Assembly: GCA_020465985.1 (NCBI GenBank)
Contig: JAANYP010000155.1
Span: 75,001 to 139,000, forward strand
Length of the DNA: 64,000 bases
DNA from: Centrapalus pauciflorus
Lineage: Eukaryota; Streptophyta; Magnoliopsida; Asterales; Asteraceae
Direction: 5' to 3'
Position numbers and translations under genes: made by a program
The notes under the pieces: generated by a model
The model's database searches: none
Seen by the model: only the letters and a program-made list of their open reading frames with translations
Told to the model about the DNA's origin: nothing
In this document: piece after piece, positions 21,949-33,572 of the stretch
Position numbering within the stretch: position 1 is the first letter of the stretch
How the letters are laid out: every line of letters starts with the position of its first letter

Positions 21949-23429
21949 TGTAACAACCTCGGATTTTAAAATGTTGTATTGAAGTTTATTAGCTTGAATT
22001 TTGAAATATATGTAATCAAGTCAAATTATTTATAAAAGTTATTTATTCGGAAATATTGTATTCGGAAAGCTAAAAAGTTGGTTGCTATTTTAACAAATTA
22101 GGAAATTTTAGAATATCGATTTATTATTAGTAAGTATGATGATTTTAAATGTTAGTGATGAAAAAATTAAGATGGAAATCAATATTTAATGAAATCAGAT
22201 ATGTAGAGGGGCTAATTGTGTCAATAGCCGAAACTTTAGAAATAAAAGACCTTTAGTCTTTTATTTAGTCATTTCATCTTCAAACTCAAGCTCTCTCTCT
22301 ATAATCTCTCTAGAATCTATGCTGAAATTCAAAAATTATTGAAGAAATTCGTGGATTGAAGCTGATAATTATCAAGAATTTAACCTGAATCAAGGTGAGA
22401 AATTATTTCTAAATTATGGGTTTTATTTTGAGAGTTAAAAGATGAAAATTTTTGATTTTTAATCTGAAAAAACGATGTTGCATGTTAGTTAGATCAGTTG
22501 GAAAACATCAATTCAGGTTCCTTAAAGGCTTAGAAACAAAAATCGTGAACTAAATCAATAAAAAAGGTAAGAAATCTCAACTTTTGTGAATGTTTGTGTT
22601 CTTGAGAAAAAGTCAATATTTTAGATAAATCTGGACTAATTAGTGTCTTTTAGATGGGGAAAAATGATGTAGAAACACGCCAAATATGTTAATACAACAT
22701 TATTTCAAGTTGCATGTGTTAGAAATGGATTTTTGGCAATTTTTTCAAAAACCCGTAGCTTCGAAATGATGAACTGCATGTCGACTCGGAAAGTCGCTCA
22801 AGTTGACTCGACGAGTCGCCAAGAACACATGAACAATCGTTAAAATTTTCCAAGTGTTGGATCCGAATTCGGTTGGGACCCGAACTCGAATGAAGACCCG
22901 AAATTCGGATGTGTCATATCTCGGGTCAAATTTTGGAGTTTTTCTCGGATGCATGCAAAATCCGGCTGAGATCCAAAATTCGGACCTCGACTCGACGAGT
23001 CGGTTGGGGTGACTCGGCGAGTCGACACCAGATCATGCGAAATTCGGATGTAGTTTTAAAGATTTGAAATTCTGGTTAATTAATCAGTCTTTTGGGATAT
23101 CTTTTGTATTATATTAAGGTACATAATGAAGGGTTATTTGGGAATAATAACAGACTAAATGATGGTTTTAAATACGAGTTTCGGACATCAGTTCCGAATG
23201 TTGTAACACTTAAATTATAAAGAATTGAAACAAATTGCCAATGAACATATATTGATGATATGTTTACTCCATGAAAATGAAACAGGTCCCTTGTGGTGTT
23301 GTTTAACCCACAGTGGGGTACTTTGTATATATGGTTGAAATTCCTAGGAGAGATAATATAATTTGAATGGTTATTGTGTGGTGTTTTATCCTGGGTGTTA
23401 ATATTGTGGTTTATATGGAAAGGTGTCAC
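21949..23429 (+). repeat. 3' LTR of B2 with a large internal deletion
   Basis: Begins TGTAACAACC after the tract GCGTGGTGGAGCCCATGC and ends GTGTCAC at 23429, where family-A RT sequence begins at once. Compared with 15088-16551 it lacks about 740 bases (from a point near 23365, matching 15750-16485). Palindromes lie at 22988-23002 and 23011-23023. Confidence 0.85.
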
Positions 23430-24145
23430 GCATTTGTCAAACCAAATGGCATCACCAGAAACTCATATGACCATAACGAGTTCTGAATGTCGTCTTCGGA
23501 ATACCTTCCACCCGTATCTTAACCTGGTGATATCCTGACCGTAGATCAATCTTTGAGTACCTTAACCTGGTGATATCCTTCCAGCTGATCGAATTGGTCG
23601 TTGATCCTGGTAAGAGGGTACCGATTCTTGATGGTTAACTTGTTTAGCTCGCGATAGTCAATGCACATTCTAAAGGTTCCGTATCTCTTCTTCACGAATA
23701 AAACCGGAGCACCCTAAGGTGAGGAACTTGGTCGGATGAATCCTTTATCCAACAGCTCTTGCAGCTGATTGGATAATTCTTGCATCTCTGATGGGGCTAA
23801 TCGGTAAGGTGCTCGTGCCACAGGTGCAACTCCAGGCACTAAGTCAGTTTGAAATTCTACTTGCCTAGCTAGTGGAAGTCCAGGCAAGTCTTCTGCAAAG
23901 ACTTTTGGGTATTCACGAAGCACCGGTAATTCATCGAGTCGCTTCTCTTTTGACTCTTTCTCCATCATTTGAACTAAAACTGCTTGACAACCCCTTCGAA
24001 TGCATTTCAGTGTTCTCAAATCGGAGATGACGTTTAACTGTCGGTTCTTTCTTTCCTCTTGGACTGTTAGGTCTTTCTTTTTATTTAGTGGTATCCTTAT
24101 GACCTTCTTAACACATAGGATTCGGCATGGTTGTCTGATAGCCAA
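23430..24145 (-). pseudogene. Protease end and RT start of A3
   Basis: On minus from 24145: basic region, KVFAEDLPGLPLARQVEFQT, APYRLAPSEMQELSNQLQEL and FIRPSSSP, after which a stop or frame change precedes RT fingers (MCIDYREL region near 23660). A small internal duplication (CCTTAACCTGGTGATATCCT at 23518 and again near 23560) lies in the motif-A region, so the RT is doubly damaged before B2 cuts it. Confidence 0.8.
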
Positions 24146-24149
24146 TCCA

Positions 24150-24743
24150 TACCAATAACTACGTCGAAGCTTCCGAGTTCAATAGGCATCAAGTCTATCT
24201 TAAAGGGATGATCTACTAACTTTAGTGTGCACTCTTTAATTACCTTATTTGCTTCAATCAACTTTCCATAAGCTAATTCTATGGTATAAGCATTGTCTAA
24301 AGGGGAATAGTGGCATTCAATTGTTCACTTAACTTAGCATATATAAAGCTTCTATCAGCCCCAGTATCGAATAACATGTAAGCATATACATCATTAAGAA
24401 GAAACGTACCCGTCACAATGATGGGATCTTGACGAGCGTCACCTGCTCCCAACACAAAAGCTCTCCCTTGAACTCCACCATTGTTCCTCAATTTTGGGCA
24501 GTCCTTCTTATAGTGCCCCACAATTCCACATTCAAAACAGCTTTTCTGAGTACCGTTGTTGCTCCCATTGTTGACATTCCTACAATCCTCGGTCAGATGA
24601 CCAATTCGCTTACACTTTCCGCAGGGGGTAGGACAGGGACCTACTTGATGGTAGGTGCATTGGTTACATAGTGGTTTGTTGCTGGTGTACCCATTTCTTG
24701 GTTTAGCTCCGGAAACATATGCCTTGATGGTTTCGGGTTTCAT
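24150..24743 (-). pseudogene. Gag zinc knuckles and protease start of A3
   Basis: 148 codons from 24743 to 24297 carry two CCHC knuckles (CGKCKRIGHLTEDC and CFECGIVGHYKKDC), then the protease active site DTGADRSF with the canonical DTG intact. An extra Cys-rich segment (CNQCTYHQVGPCPTPC) precedes the knuckles and is shared with A4. Frame changes after residue 148 break the rest of the protease. Confidence 0.85.
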
Positions 24744-25447
24744 GGCCTGTGATCCTGAACCTTTCCCCTATCCGTCCTCCCATTTCCTTTTGTTTTCCCC
24801 AGCCTTTGTTTCTATTCGCCTGGCCACTTGATCCATTAAATTTTTCGCCATCCGATGGTGCCTTGAATCGTAGTTGGGTTGGAGGCAATAACATTTCCTT
24901 TAATTTGAGGATCAAGTCCCCAAATGTAGCGTTCAATACGCTTGTACTCCGGAGTGCTCATCTGCGGGCATAGCAGACTTAACTCGTGCAAACGGTTAGT
25001 GTATCTGGCAACATCCGTACCCGTCATCTTAAGATTCCAGAACTCGGATTCCATTTTCTGTAGTTCGTTACGGGGGCAGTATTCATCTATCATTATCTAC
25101 TTCAATTCTGACCAGGTGAGTTGGTAAGCCGTATTAATCCCAACTGTCTAGACATATGAGTTCCACCATGTCAGAGCGCTATCTTGCAGAGTGTGAGTGC
25201 CGAACTTGACCTTCACGTCTTCGTTACAGCCACTGACCCGGAAGATAGACTCAAGCTTCTCAAACCGACGAACTAGTCCGACCGCACCTTCCGTCCCGAT
25301 AAAGTATCGGGGCTTGCAGCTCAGAATCCCCTTGATGTTACACCCCCTTTGGTTTGTGTCGCTCCCTCCTACCGTGCCACTTGCTCCTCCATCACCGTTT
25401 GCGCTGCTATTGCGGTTGGTTTTGTAAGTGGCTATAGCTGCTGCCAC
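24744..25447 (-). pseudogene. Gag capsid part of A3
   Basis: From 25447 the reading is AAAIATYKTNRNSSANGDGG, KPRYFIGTEGAVGLVRRFEK and DSALTWWNSYV. In the next frame (25093-24836) come MIDEYCPRNELQKMESEFWN and LCPQMSTPEYKRIERYIWGL. This matches gag of A4 at 40638-41250. The first dozen codons are lost at the junction with the transposon at 25448. Confidence 0.85.
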
Positions 25448-26335
25448 TCGTATATTCTACGTATATTCGATATAGATCATCATGTAATCTACGTATATTC
25501 TAGGTAGATCATCATAGAATCTACGTCGAATGTCGTGTAGAATGTCAAGTATCATATATATTCTACGTAGATTACATGATGATCTATATAGATTATGTAT
25601 AATTTTTTACAAGTAGTCTTATGTTATATTCTATGTTGATTATCATGTAATCTACGTAGAACGTCCTGTAAAATGTCAAGTATCATATATTCTACAAATA
25701 TTACATGATAATCTTATATAGATTAGATGATAATCTACATAGATTATCATGTAATCTATGTGGATTATATAATAGATTATCATGTAATCTAAGTATATTT
25801 TATGTAGATTATCATGTAATCTAAGTAGAATAACGTGTAGAATGTCAAGTATCGTATATTCTATGTAGATTACATGATAATCTATATGGATTATATGATA
25901 ATCTATATAGACTACATCTGATAATCTACGTAGATTATCATATAATCTACGTGGAAACATAACATTCTACATAGATTATTAATAGTAATGTTAATCTACA
26001 TAAACGATATAGAATTATATAACATTTTCTATAGACGCATAATATTTCTACATAGAATACGTTAATTTTTTAGCAATAAAATATTTTTCTATATAGAAAA
26101 AAAATATTTTTTTATAAAAAATGTTTTTTAACTATTAAAATCAATTCTAATGAAAGAAAATGAAAATGAAAATGAAAAAAAAAAAGTAAGAGAGAGAAAG
26201 TGAAAAAAAGATGCATACAATAAAAAAGGTGGAGAGAGAATCATAATATTTTTTATTTCAAAAATATCCTTTTGATCAAAGGGCTCTAAAAGGTTCTTGA
26301 GTACTTACCATCTTTAAGGTTCTTAAAAGAACCTC
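25448..26335. mobile_element. Palindrome-rich TIR transposon, left-truncated copy
   Basis: The right end (26315-26335, AAGGTTCTTAAAAGAACCTC) matches the right terminus of the fuller copy at 29299-31043. The interior is filled with short palindromes such as TCTACGTAGA and GTAGATTACATGATAATCTA. No left terminus is present at 25448, where gag sequence starts, so one end is deleted. ORFs here are products of the repeats, not genes. Confidence 0.65.
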
Positions 26336-27743
26336 TCCCTATATGATAATATGCATGTATAAGGGTTTTTATGTTTTTAAATCACTCAACTTAACAAGTT
26401 CATAAATAAAACCCACTTAAAAATGTCAAGTTTATATATATAATTTTCCAGCTTTTCACGTTATTTTTCGGGCTAAGTTGTGGCATTTTTTGACCAAGCT
26501 CCAAAACGATTTGGTCTTTGATATTCATAGTCATAAAACTACTATGTACAAGGAATTATTCCGGTAAAAATGGTCATTTGTTAGGTTGTTTAGGTTAGTG
26601 AAAATGCTCGTTAAAAACCATATGTTGGCCATTTTTGAGCTGTTAGACTTTCCGGTTCCCAAATAATATTAAGGGGTTCAAAACTCCACATTAAATTATA
26701 AAAACCTTCAGATATTTAGTTAAGACATAGATCTAAATTTTGAAACAAGAATCAACTTATTTCGTAATGTTTTGAATTAGTTATGATTTTTCAAAATCGA
26801 TGTAATATTTCTCCCGAAAATCCGGGTTTCATAACCTTGAAACAACTTGTGCTTTTTGTTGTTTATTCAAAAACCACATGTATAAATGGCTATGAAACAC
26901 ATTTATACAACTTGTTTTCATATTATTCATACGTACATTATGTGTTTATGTATTTATAAACACATTTGAAGAAACAAACTTTAAAACAAAACTAGGGATT
27001 TATAAACTTAAGTTTTTATTAAACTTGTTGTTGTGGGTGATTACATATATTATGCAAGACTTATATAAACATAAATATTAGAAGTAACAAGTTAGTATTT
27101 ACATACTTTGATGTGTTAGAAGAATAAAAATGAGTAGAAGTTGAGTTCTTGAACTTTGTTGCACCAGAAACACTTGAAATATTGGAAGAACAAAAAGTTG
27201 CAAAGTTTTTGCTTGTGGCTTTCCATTTGGCCGGTTTTGGGAGGAAGAAAGAGGTGGTTTTTGTGTTGCAAGGTGTGAAGAATGAAGTGAGAATTTCTCT
27301 CTATCTATAGATGAACAAAGTTGATGAAATGATGAGAAAGAGATAGAGGTTGAGTGAGATCTAAGTGATCTTGAAAGGTTATGGTGAAAGAGATGTGATT
27401 GTGATGGAGTTGTAATAAAAAATTTAAAGTCAAAAATTATGTTGTACTATACCTATGGCCGTCCATGGGGTATAATTGTGATGTATTTTCATTTTTTTTT
27501 TTTGTATAAAAGTATTTAGAATGTATTCTTGTATTTTTCTTTTTATGTAAATTCATAAAAACTTATGAATGCACTTGTTTAATGATTGTTTTAGTCTTGC
27601 ATAATTAATGTTAAGTAAGTTTATTAATGCATGATTAGTGTCACTAATCTTAATTTAATCCATCATATCGTAAATCGATTGGATTAATTAATTTGTCGTT
27701 TCATCGCACCGATGAAACTGTTTCTAATTTATTTGAATTTCAT
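26336..27743 (-). repeat. LTR A fragment (minus)
   Basis: Aligns with the LTR at 28346-32495 from its middle through the region rich in TTAATTAATTTG, and ends at 27743, where pre-gag leader sequence of another element begins. Both LTR termini are missing. Confidence 0.75.
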
Positions 27744-28229
27744 CCTCTTGCCTCCACTCTTGGAGGGTCTCGGGCATCCAACCCCATCTACGGGCGTCTG
27801 CCCGTCATTGCTGTGGTGGGCTGGGCTGAGGAGCCGAGATAGGGATAGACTCCCGTCTTGACATGATTACCAACTTTCGGGTCGTGAACCTCATGCGTGG
27901 TCCGTTGGGGTGGGGGCAGAAAGTTCGGTGAGATGGGACCGAAGGGTGGTATGGGATGTAAGAGGCAGCCACAGGGGATGATCGGTCTTCTCCGGATGGT
28001 TCTCCTCATTCGCTGGAGGGTTCGTCTTCCTCCATGGGTTCTTCCTCAGACTCCTCCATCAGGTCTTCTTCTTTGGAGGGGTCTTCCTCTTCTGATGGGT
28101 CCTCTTCCTCGGATGGGTCCTCTTCTATGACACCTTCGTGACCTCCGGGCTCAAAGGGGTGTACTTATCTTCAGAGTCAGACAACATGATGATTGTCTTG
28201 TCCGACATGTTTCTGTCATCAAGATCCAT
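27744..28229 (-). pseudogene. Pre-gag ORF of a family-A element (frameshifted)
   Basis: ATG at 28229 opens MDLDDRNMSDKTIIMLSDSE, closely matching the pre-gag ORFs at 5672, 39605 and 54626. A stop comes after about 34 codons. In a shifted frame the sequence continues with an acidic repeat (EEDPSEEEDPSEEEDPSKEE, 28130-28025) that also occurs in the 39.7 kb copy. The gag and pol of this copy are gone: leader runs straight into an LTR A fragment at 27743. Confidence 0.65.
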
Positions 28230-28329
28230 TTATAGTCTTTAGTTATTTACCGAATGTTTTTCTAAAATCAGTGAAACTTAAGTGTAGCTATAGTCTAGGA
28301 TACTAATGCATCTAGTTCACTATAACTAT

Positions 28330-28342
28330 GGCTCTGATACCA
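28330..28342 (-). promoter_or_regulatory. Primer-binding site beside LTR A
   Basis: Minus-strand TGGTATCAGAGCC, three bases from the LTR end at 28346. Confidence 0.9.
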
Positions 28343-28581
28343 ATCTGTCACACCCCATTACCCCGGTTGGCAATGACGCATGACGTCACAGAAACATATT
28401 CATAATCAAGTGAACGACCACTATATGGACGTTTTCAAAAGTACCTTAATATAACTTTAAAATATGAAATGGTTTTACATATCCCGAATAACATGAAGAG
28501 TAGTTCGTAAGTTACAGAGATTTAAATACATAATTAAATTATTAAAAATGATGCAAATAAATCTCCGAGTTTTTGAAAATG

Positions 28582-28623
28582 ATGTTTCTGTCATCAAGAT
28601 CCATTTATAGTCTTTAGTTATTT
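28582..28623. repeat. 42-bp copy of leader sequence inside the LTR
   Basis: Identical over 42 bases to 28207-28248, which covers the start of the pre-gag ORF. In the other A-family LTRs this position holds unrelated sequence (compare 6000-6055). Confidence 0.9.
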
Positions 28624-29298
28624 TCCTTAATTACCTGAAAATACACGCTAAAATACGTCAACAAAATTGTTGGTGAGTTCATAGGTTTACACATAAAGAT
28701 GACTTGTATGGACATCAATAGTTGAGTTTGAATTTATAAACATAAATTCCATGTTATGTATTACATAAAACCATCACGCAACCGAAACTTAATTATGAGT
28801 TGCCCTGTGCTGTATTCCCCAATGTAATACGTAATGTTAAATATATATGCATCCCTTAGCAGTTGGATCGACCAACCTAGGTGGGTGACATTAATCCCGA
28901 TAGATCTATCCATAATATATTCGCGCTTACATAAAATGTAACTAACGGTTCATGATTTGAGGGTTGATGAAACCACATGTGTAATACATAATAGAAATGT
29001 AGTTTTTGTGTCCATATGAAAACGTAGCATATTTCTACCCCAAAAGATAACAGTGAAAATAGGAGCTATGAAGTCTCACCGTAAATTGATGGCAAAACGA
29101 GCGTAAATTTGTAGATTTTGTTGATGACTTGAGAAGAGACTTGATGTGTTTAACTGAGTCCTAGATGATATGAGGGACTTAATAACTCCCATATACATGA
29201 TAATAGGTATGCATAAAGGTTGTTATGTTTTAAATCACTCAGCTTAACAAGTTTATAAATAAAATTCACTTAAAACGTCATATATATATATATATATT

Positions 29299-31043
29299 GG
29301 GGAGGGTTCTTCTAAGAACCTTAAATAATGAGGGAACCTAAGAACTAATCTCATCCACTGATTTCATGAAATCAATGGCTTAGATGTAAGATGGCATTTT
29401 TGAAATTAAGAAGGGTTTAGGGGTTTTTTTTTTGTTGGAAAAATGGGTGGGTAAGGGGTATATTGGGGATAACATTGAAAAAGGAGCTGCACGTTTTTCC
29501 ACACACAATTAATTCCCTCCTCGTTTTTCTCTTCATCCTTTTTTTTTCTCCAAAAAAAAAAACCACCTGAGTTTTTCTCTTCATCCTTTTTTTTCTATGA
29601 ATACTATACAACTTTATATGTAGATTAAAATATATTCTAAGGAGTCAACATAATATTCTATGGTAAATATACAACATTCTATGACGGAGATACAAAGCAA
29701 CACAATCCAATCGAACATTCGACAATCACAATTAATGGTGCCCATGATGGAATCTTTTACAAATTGCATTAAAACAATGGATTCAAAACTATGATGTAAA
29801 AAAAATGTATAACAATTCTAGTTACATAGAATAACAATATTCTATGTAGAATATGTGAACTATCTACGTAGAATGTGAACAATCTACTTAGATTAGTGGT
29901 ATTCTATGAAGAATATGTGAACATTCTGCGTAGAATTGGGGTATTCTATATAAAATATGTGACACTTACCTAAGATCTATATAAATTTGCAAACAATATG
30001 TAAAAAACTATAAATGTGAGAAGCTCTATATAGATTTACACTGATACAAAATATGAACATCATAAGATAACATAAAATCTGAGAAGAATACAGATTAAAA
30101 AATCCAAAATCTATAAATGTTTATTGAAGATCTATTCAAACAACATAGAATACAAAAATCTATATACATTTACAGACAATCTATAAAAAACTACAAAGAA
30201 TACAAAATAATCTACGTAGAATATATCTTTTTTGTCGTGCCTTTCCTATTGTCTTGCTCAGAACTCTCGTCGTTTAGCAAGGTCTTGAGCGTTTCATCTT
30301 TACCCAATTCTGCGATTTCAAAATATAAAATAGACTAGAAAATATGAACATCATAATATAACATAAAATATGAGTAGAATACAGATTAAAAAATTCAAAA
30401 TCTATAAATGTTTATAGAAGTTCTATTCAGACAACATAGAATTCAAAAATATATATAGAGTTACAGACAACTTAGAATGCAAGATATTCTACGTAGAATG
30501 CAAGATATTCTACGTAGAATGCAACATATTCTACGTAGAATGCAACATATTCTACGTAGAAGAAACGTTAAATAAAGCAACGAATACTCGAATCAAATAT
30601 AAACATGACCTGGATTAGGAGAAAAACAATCGTCAACCTCCTCATCGGCTGCAAAACCATTTGGAAAAATATTACACGGGGTCTGTTGAAATGTGTCGAT
30701 CGACTCCATGGATTCAGGTGAAATAAAAAAAAACGAAATGGTTTTCCGGCGACGGAATCGAGCTTCTTCTTGCCGGAAAAAATGGAAGAAAAAGAAAAAA
30801 TTAATGACAAACTCATTGATGATTACATAGTTTAATTAAAGGACAGCAAGATGGAAACTTTTCTGAAAAGTTGCATCAAAGGAAGGAGGAAAAATGACTG
30901 ATTTGCCCTTAGTGGACCCAACCATACTTGAAAATATTTACAACAATGCCATTGATTATCCACCCTTGATCTTATTTATCCAATGGCTGAAATTGGTTCT
31001 TATGTTCCCACATTATTTAAGGTTCTTAAAAGAACCCAATCCT
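29299..31043. mobile_element. Palindrome-rich TIR transposon, nearly complete and non-autonomous
   Basis: Ends are inverted repeats: GGGTTCTTCTAAGAACCTTA from 29304 and the matching complement ending at 31037, extended to about 45 bases with few differences. It sits in a TA microsatellite of LTR A, with TATATA on both sides. Inside are many TCTACGTAGA palindromes, including four in a row near 30485-30560 spaced about 20 bp. No transposase was recognised; the small ORFs have no visible domains. The superfamily is not determined. Confidence 0.75.
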
Positions 31044-32495
31044 ATATATATATATATATATATCCAGCTTTTTAAAGGTTTTTCGGCCTACTTTGTGGCT
31101 GTTTTTGACCAAGCTTCAAAACGATTTGGGCTTTGGTTTTCATATTCATAAAACTACTATAAACAAGGATTTTTCAAGTTAAGAACGACCATTTTTTGAT
31201 CTGTTTAGGTTAGGGAAAAGGTTCGTTAAAAACCCTATGTTGGCCATTTTTAAACTGTTAAACTTCCGGATTCCCAAATAAAATTTGGGGGTTCAAAACT
31301 TCATATTAAATAATGAAAACTTCCAGATATTTAGTTAAGACATAGATCTAACTTTTGAAATAAGAATCAACTCATTTCGTTAGGTTATGAATTAGTTATG
31401 ATTTTTCAAAGTCGATGTAACAATTCTGCCGAAAATCCGGATTTCATAAACTTGAAACAACTTGTGATTCTTGTTGTTTATTCAAAAACAACATGTTTAA
31501 AGGTTATGAAACACATTTATATAACTTGTTTTCATATTATTTGTACTTACATTATGTGTTTATGTTTTTATAAACACATTTGAAGAAACCAACTTTAAAA
31601 TAAAACTAGTGATTTATAAACTTGAGTTTTTATGAAACTTGTTGTTGTTGGTGATTATATATATTATTCAAGACTTATAAAAGTATAAATATAAGAGGTT
31701 ATAAGTTAGTATTTACTTACTTTGAGGTATTAGAAGAATGCAAATGAGTATGAGATTTTATCTTGAACTTGTTGCACACCAAAATTACTTGAATTCTTGA
31801 AGAACAAAGAACTTTAGTGTTCTTGAGAGGCCTTGGCCAATTTTTAGAAGACAGAAAGGAGATGATTTTTTATCTTGCAAGGTGTGAACGAAATAAGGAA
31901 ATGAGTCCTCTATTTATAGAAGATGGTTGGTATGCAAATGATGAAAGAAAAAAGGTGATGTTTAATACTTTACCAACATGTTGGAAAAGTAGAAAAAGTG
32001 TTGAATTCTTTTCAATATTTATAATGAAAGTCAAAGGGGACACAAAAGTGTATTTCCCTTTTGTGTTGGCTGATTTTTATGGCTTAAAAATGGTGTATTT
32101 TTGTTTTTATTTCTTGTATAAAAGTATTTCAATGTATTACTTGTGTATTTTCCTTTTTATGTAATTTATAAATACTTATAAATGCATTAATTTAATATAT
32201 AGTTTTAGTCTTGCATAATTAATGTTAAGTAAGTTTGTTAATGCATGATTAGTGTTACTAATCTTAATATAATTATGTACTTAGTTGAATTAATCCAACA
32301 TATCGCAAATCGATCGGATTAATTAATTTGCTGATTCATCGCACAGATGAAATTGTTTCTAATTGACTTTAATTTCCTTATGAACATTGTTAATCACCTT
32401 GATTAATTGTTAATGATCACTGATTAGGTTATAACACTGCTAATAACTACTGATTAGGTCATAGTTGATAACCTGGTTTAGTGTCGGATGTTACA

Positions 32496-33076
32496 CTCTC
32501 TATTTATAGATGAATGAAGTTTATGAAATGGTGCAAAAGAGACGGAGGTTGAGTTAGATCTAAGTGATCTTGAAAGGTTATGATGAAAGAGACGTGATTG
32601 TGATGGAGTTGTAATAAAAAATTTGAAGTCAAAAGCTATGTTGTACTATACCTATGGCCGGCCATTGGGTATAACTGTGATGTATTTTCATTTTTCTTTT
32701 GTATAAAAGTATTTAGAATATATTCTTGTATATCCTTTTTATTTAGTTTATAAATACTTATGAATGCACTTGTTCAATGAATTATTTTAGTCTTGCATAA
32801 TAAGTGTTAAGTAAGTTTTCTAATGCATGATTAGTGTCACTAATCTTAATTTAATTATGTAATTGGTTGAATTAATCCATCATATCGTAAATCGATCAGA
32901 TTAATTAATTTGTCGTTTCATTGCAATGATGAAATTGTTTCTAATTGAATTAAATTTTCTTATAAACTTTGTTAATCACCTTGATTAATTGCTAATGACC
33001 ATTGATTAGGTTATAATTTGCTAATAACTATTGATTAAGTTATAGTTGCTAACCTGGTTTTGTGCCGGATATTACA
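32496..33076 (-). repeat. LTR A 5' fragment (minus)
   Basis: From TGTAATATCC at 33076 through the U3 region down to the TCTATTTATAGATGA (TATA box) area at 32500. The rest of the LTR is missing. It directly abuts the intact LTR end at 32495, and on the right it cuts the copia RNase H at 33077. Confidence 0.75.
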
Positions 33077-33507
33077 TAGATAGAAAGAGCACAACAGGTG
33101 CATGTCAACTCATTGGTGGAGAGCTGATCAGTTGGTGCAGCAAGAAGTAGAATTCTATTTCTACTTCTACTGTTGAAGCTGAATACATTGCTGTTGGAAG
33201 CTGGTGTGGGCATCATCTGTCGACGCAACATCAGTTTGAAGATTATGGCCTTGTACAAAGGAAAGTTCCTATTTTGTGTGATAATACAAGTTCCATTGCC
33301 ATCTCCAACAATCCTGTCTTCCACTCTAGAAGAAAGCATATTAAAGTCAGACATCACTTCATAAGAGACCACATCCAAAAAGGTAATGGGGAGGTAGTTT
33401 TTGTTCTCACAGAAGAACAGCTCGCAGATATTTTCACCAAACCTCTTGATGAAAATAGGTTTATTTCCCTTGTAGGCAAGCTGGGAATGTTAAATAAAAG
33501 TGACTAA
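33077..33507 (+). pseudogene. Copia RNase H, C-terminal part (C1)
   Basis: Encodes DRKSTTGACQLIGGELISWC, a stop, then STVEAEYIAVGSWC, a rearranged stretch, CDNTSSIAISNNPVFHSRRK, RHHFIRDHIQKGN and QLADIFTKPLDENRF to a stop at 33505-33507. The order and the DRKST, EAEYIA, DNxS and HIxxRxHFIRD motifs are those of the Ty1/copia RNase H end. The catalytic Glu (EAEY) and Asp (CDNTS) are present, but frame changes make it inactive. The N-terminal half is absent because LTR A sequence takes its place. Confidence 0.85.
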
Positions 33508-33572
33508 GTGTCATTGATATTCTAAGACTACCTAATCCAATCTGATAACATTTCACAAAAGATCTTAGACAA

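Larger units (their letters stand above)
15088..23429 (+). mobile_element. Chromovirus element B2 (plus), decayed
   Basis: Same family as B1 in opposite orientation: 5' LTR lacking about its first 650 bases, primer site, gag (interrupted by a solo LTR), protease-RT, RNase H, integrase, chromodomain and a 3' LTR with an internal deletion. The right end sits inside the RT of a family-A element (A3), so B2 was inserted there; the left target flank is lost at the B1 junction. Confidence 0.85.
23430..25447 (-). mobile_element. Gag-pol fragment of family-A element A3 (minus)
   Basis: Minus-strand gag, zinc knuckles, protease and the first part of RT, cut at 23430 by B2 and at 25447 by the palindrome-rich transposon. 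The cut in RT falls within the NAP segment of motif B. No LTR can be assigned with certainty; the LTR piece at 26336-27743 may belong to it. Confidence 0.8.
28346..32495 (-). repeat. LTR A (minus), complete but carrying a transposon
   Basis: Runs from TGTAACATCC (32495 on minus) to GTGTGACA (28346). Subtracting the insertion at 29299-31043 leaves about 2.4 kb, equal to the LTRs of A4. It carries a patch of leader-derived sequence at 28582-28623. Between 31817 and 32164 an ORF of 115 codons is a chance reading. Confidence 0.8.

Noticed and set aside
25676..25960. 94-codon minus-strand ORF rich in IDYHIIYI
   Set aside because: It is a translation of the TCTACGTAGA/GATTATCATG palindrome array, with no independent coding signal.
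25445..26000. Possible CRISPR-like or satellite array
   Set aside because: Repeats are short, variable palindromes without fixed spacing or unique spacers, and they lie within a TIR transposon of a plant genome.
27788..28130. Plus-strand ORF with WGGGRKFGEMGPKGG
   Set aside because: Antisense of the pre-gag leader; the minus-strand frame is the one shared with three other copies.
31817..32164. 115-codon plus-strand ORF
   Set aside because: It lies antisense within LTR A; the other LTR copies do not keep the frame.
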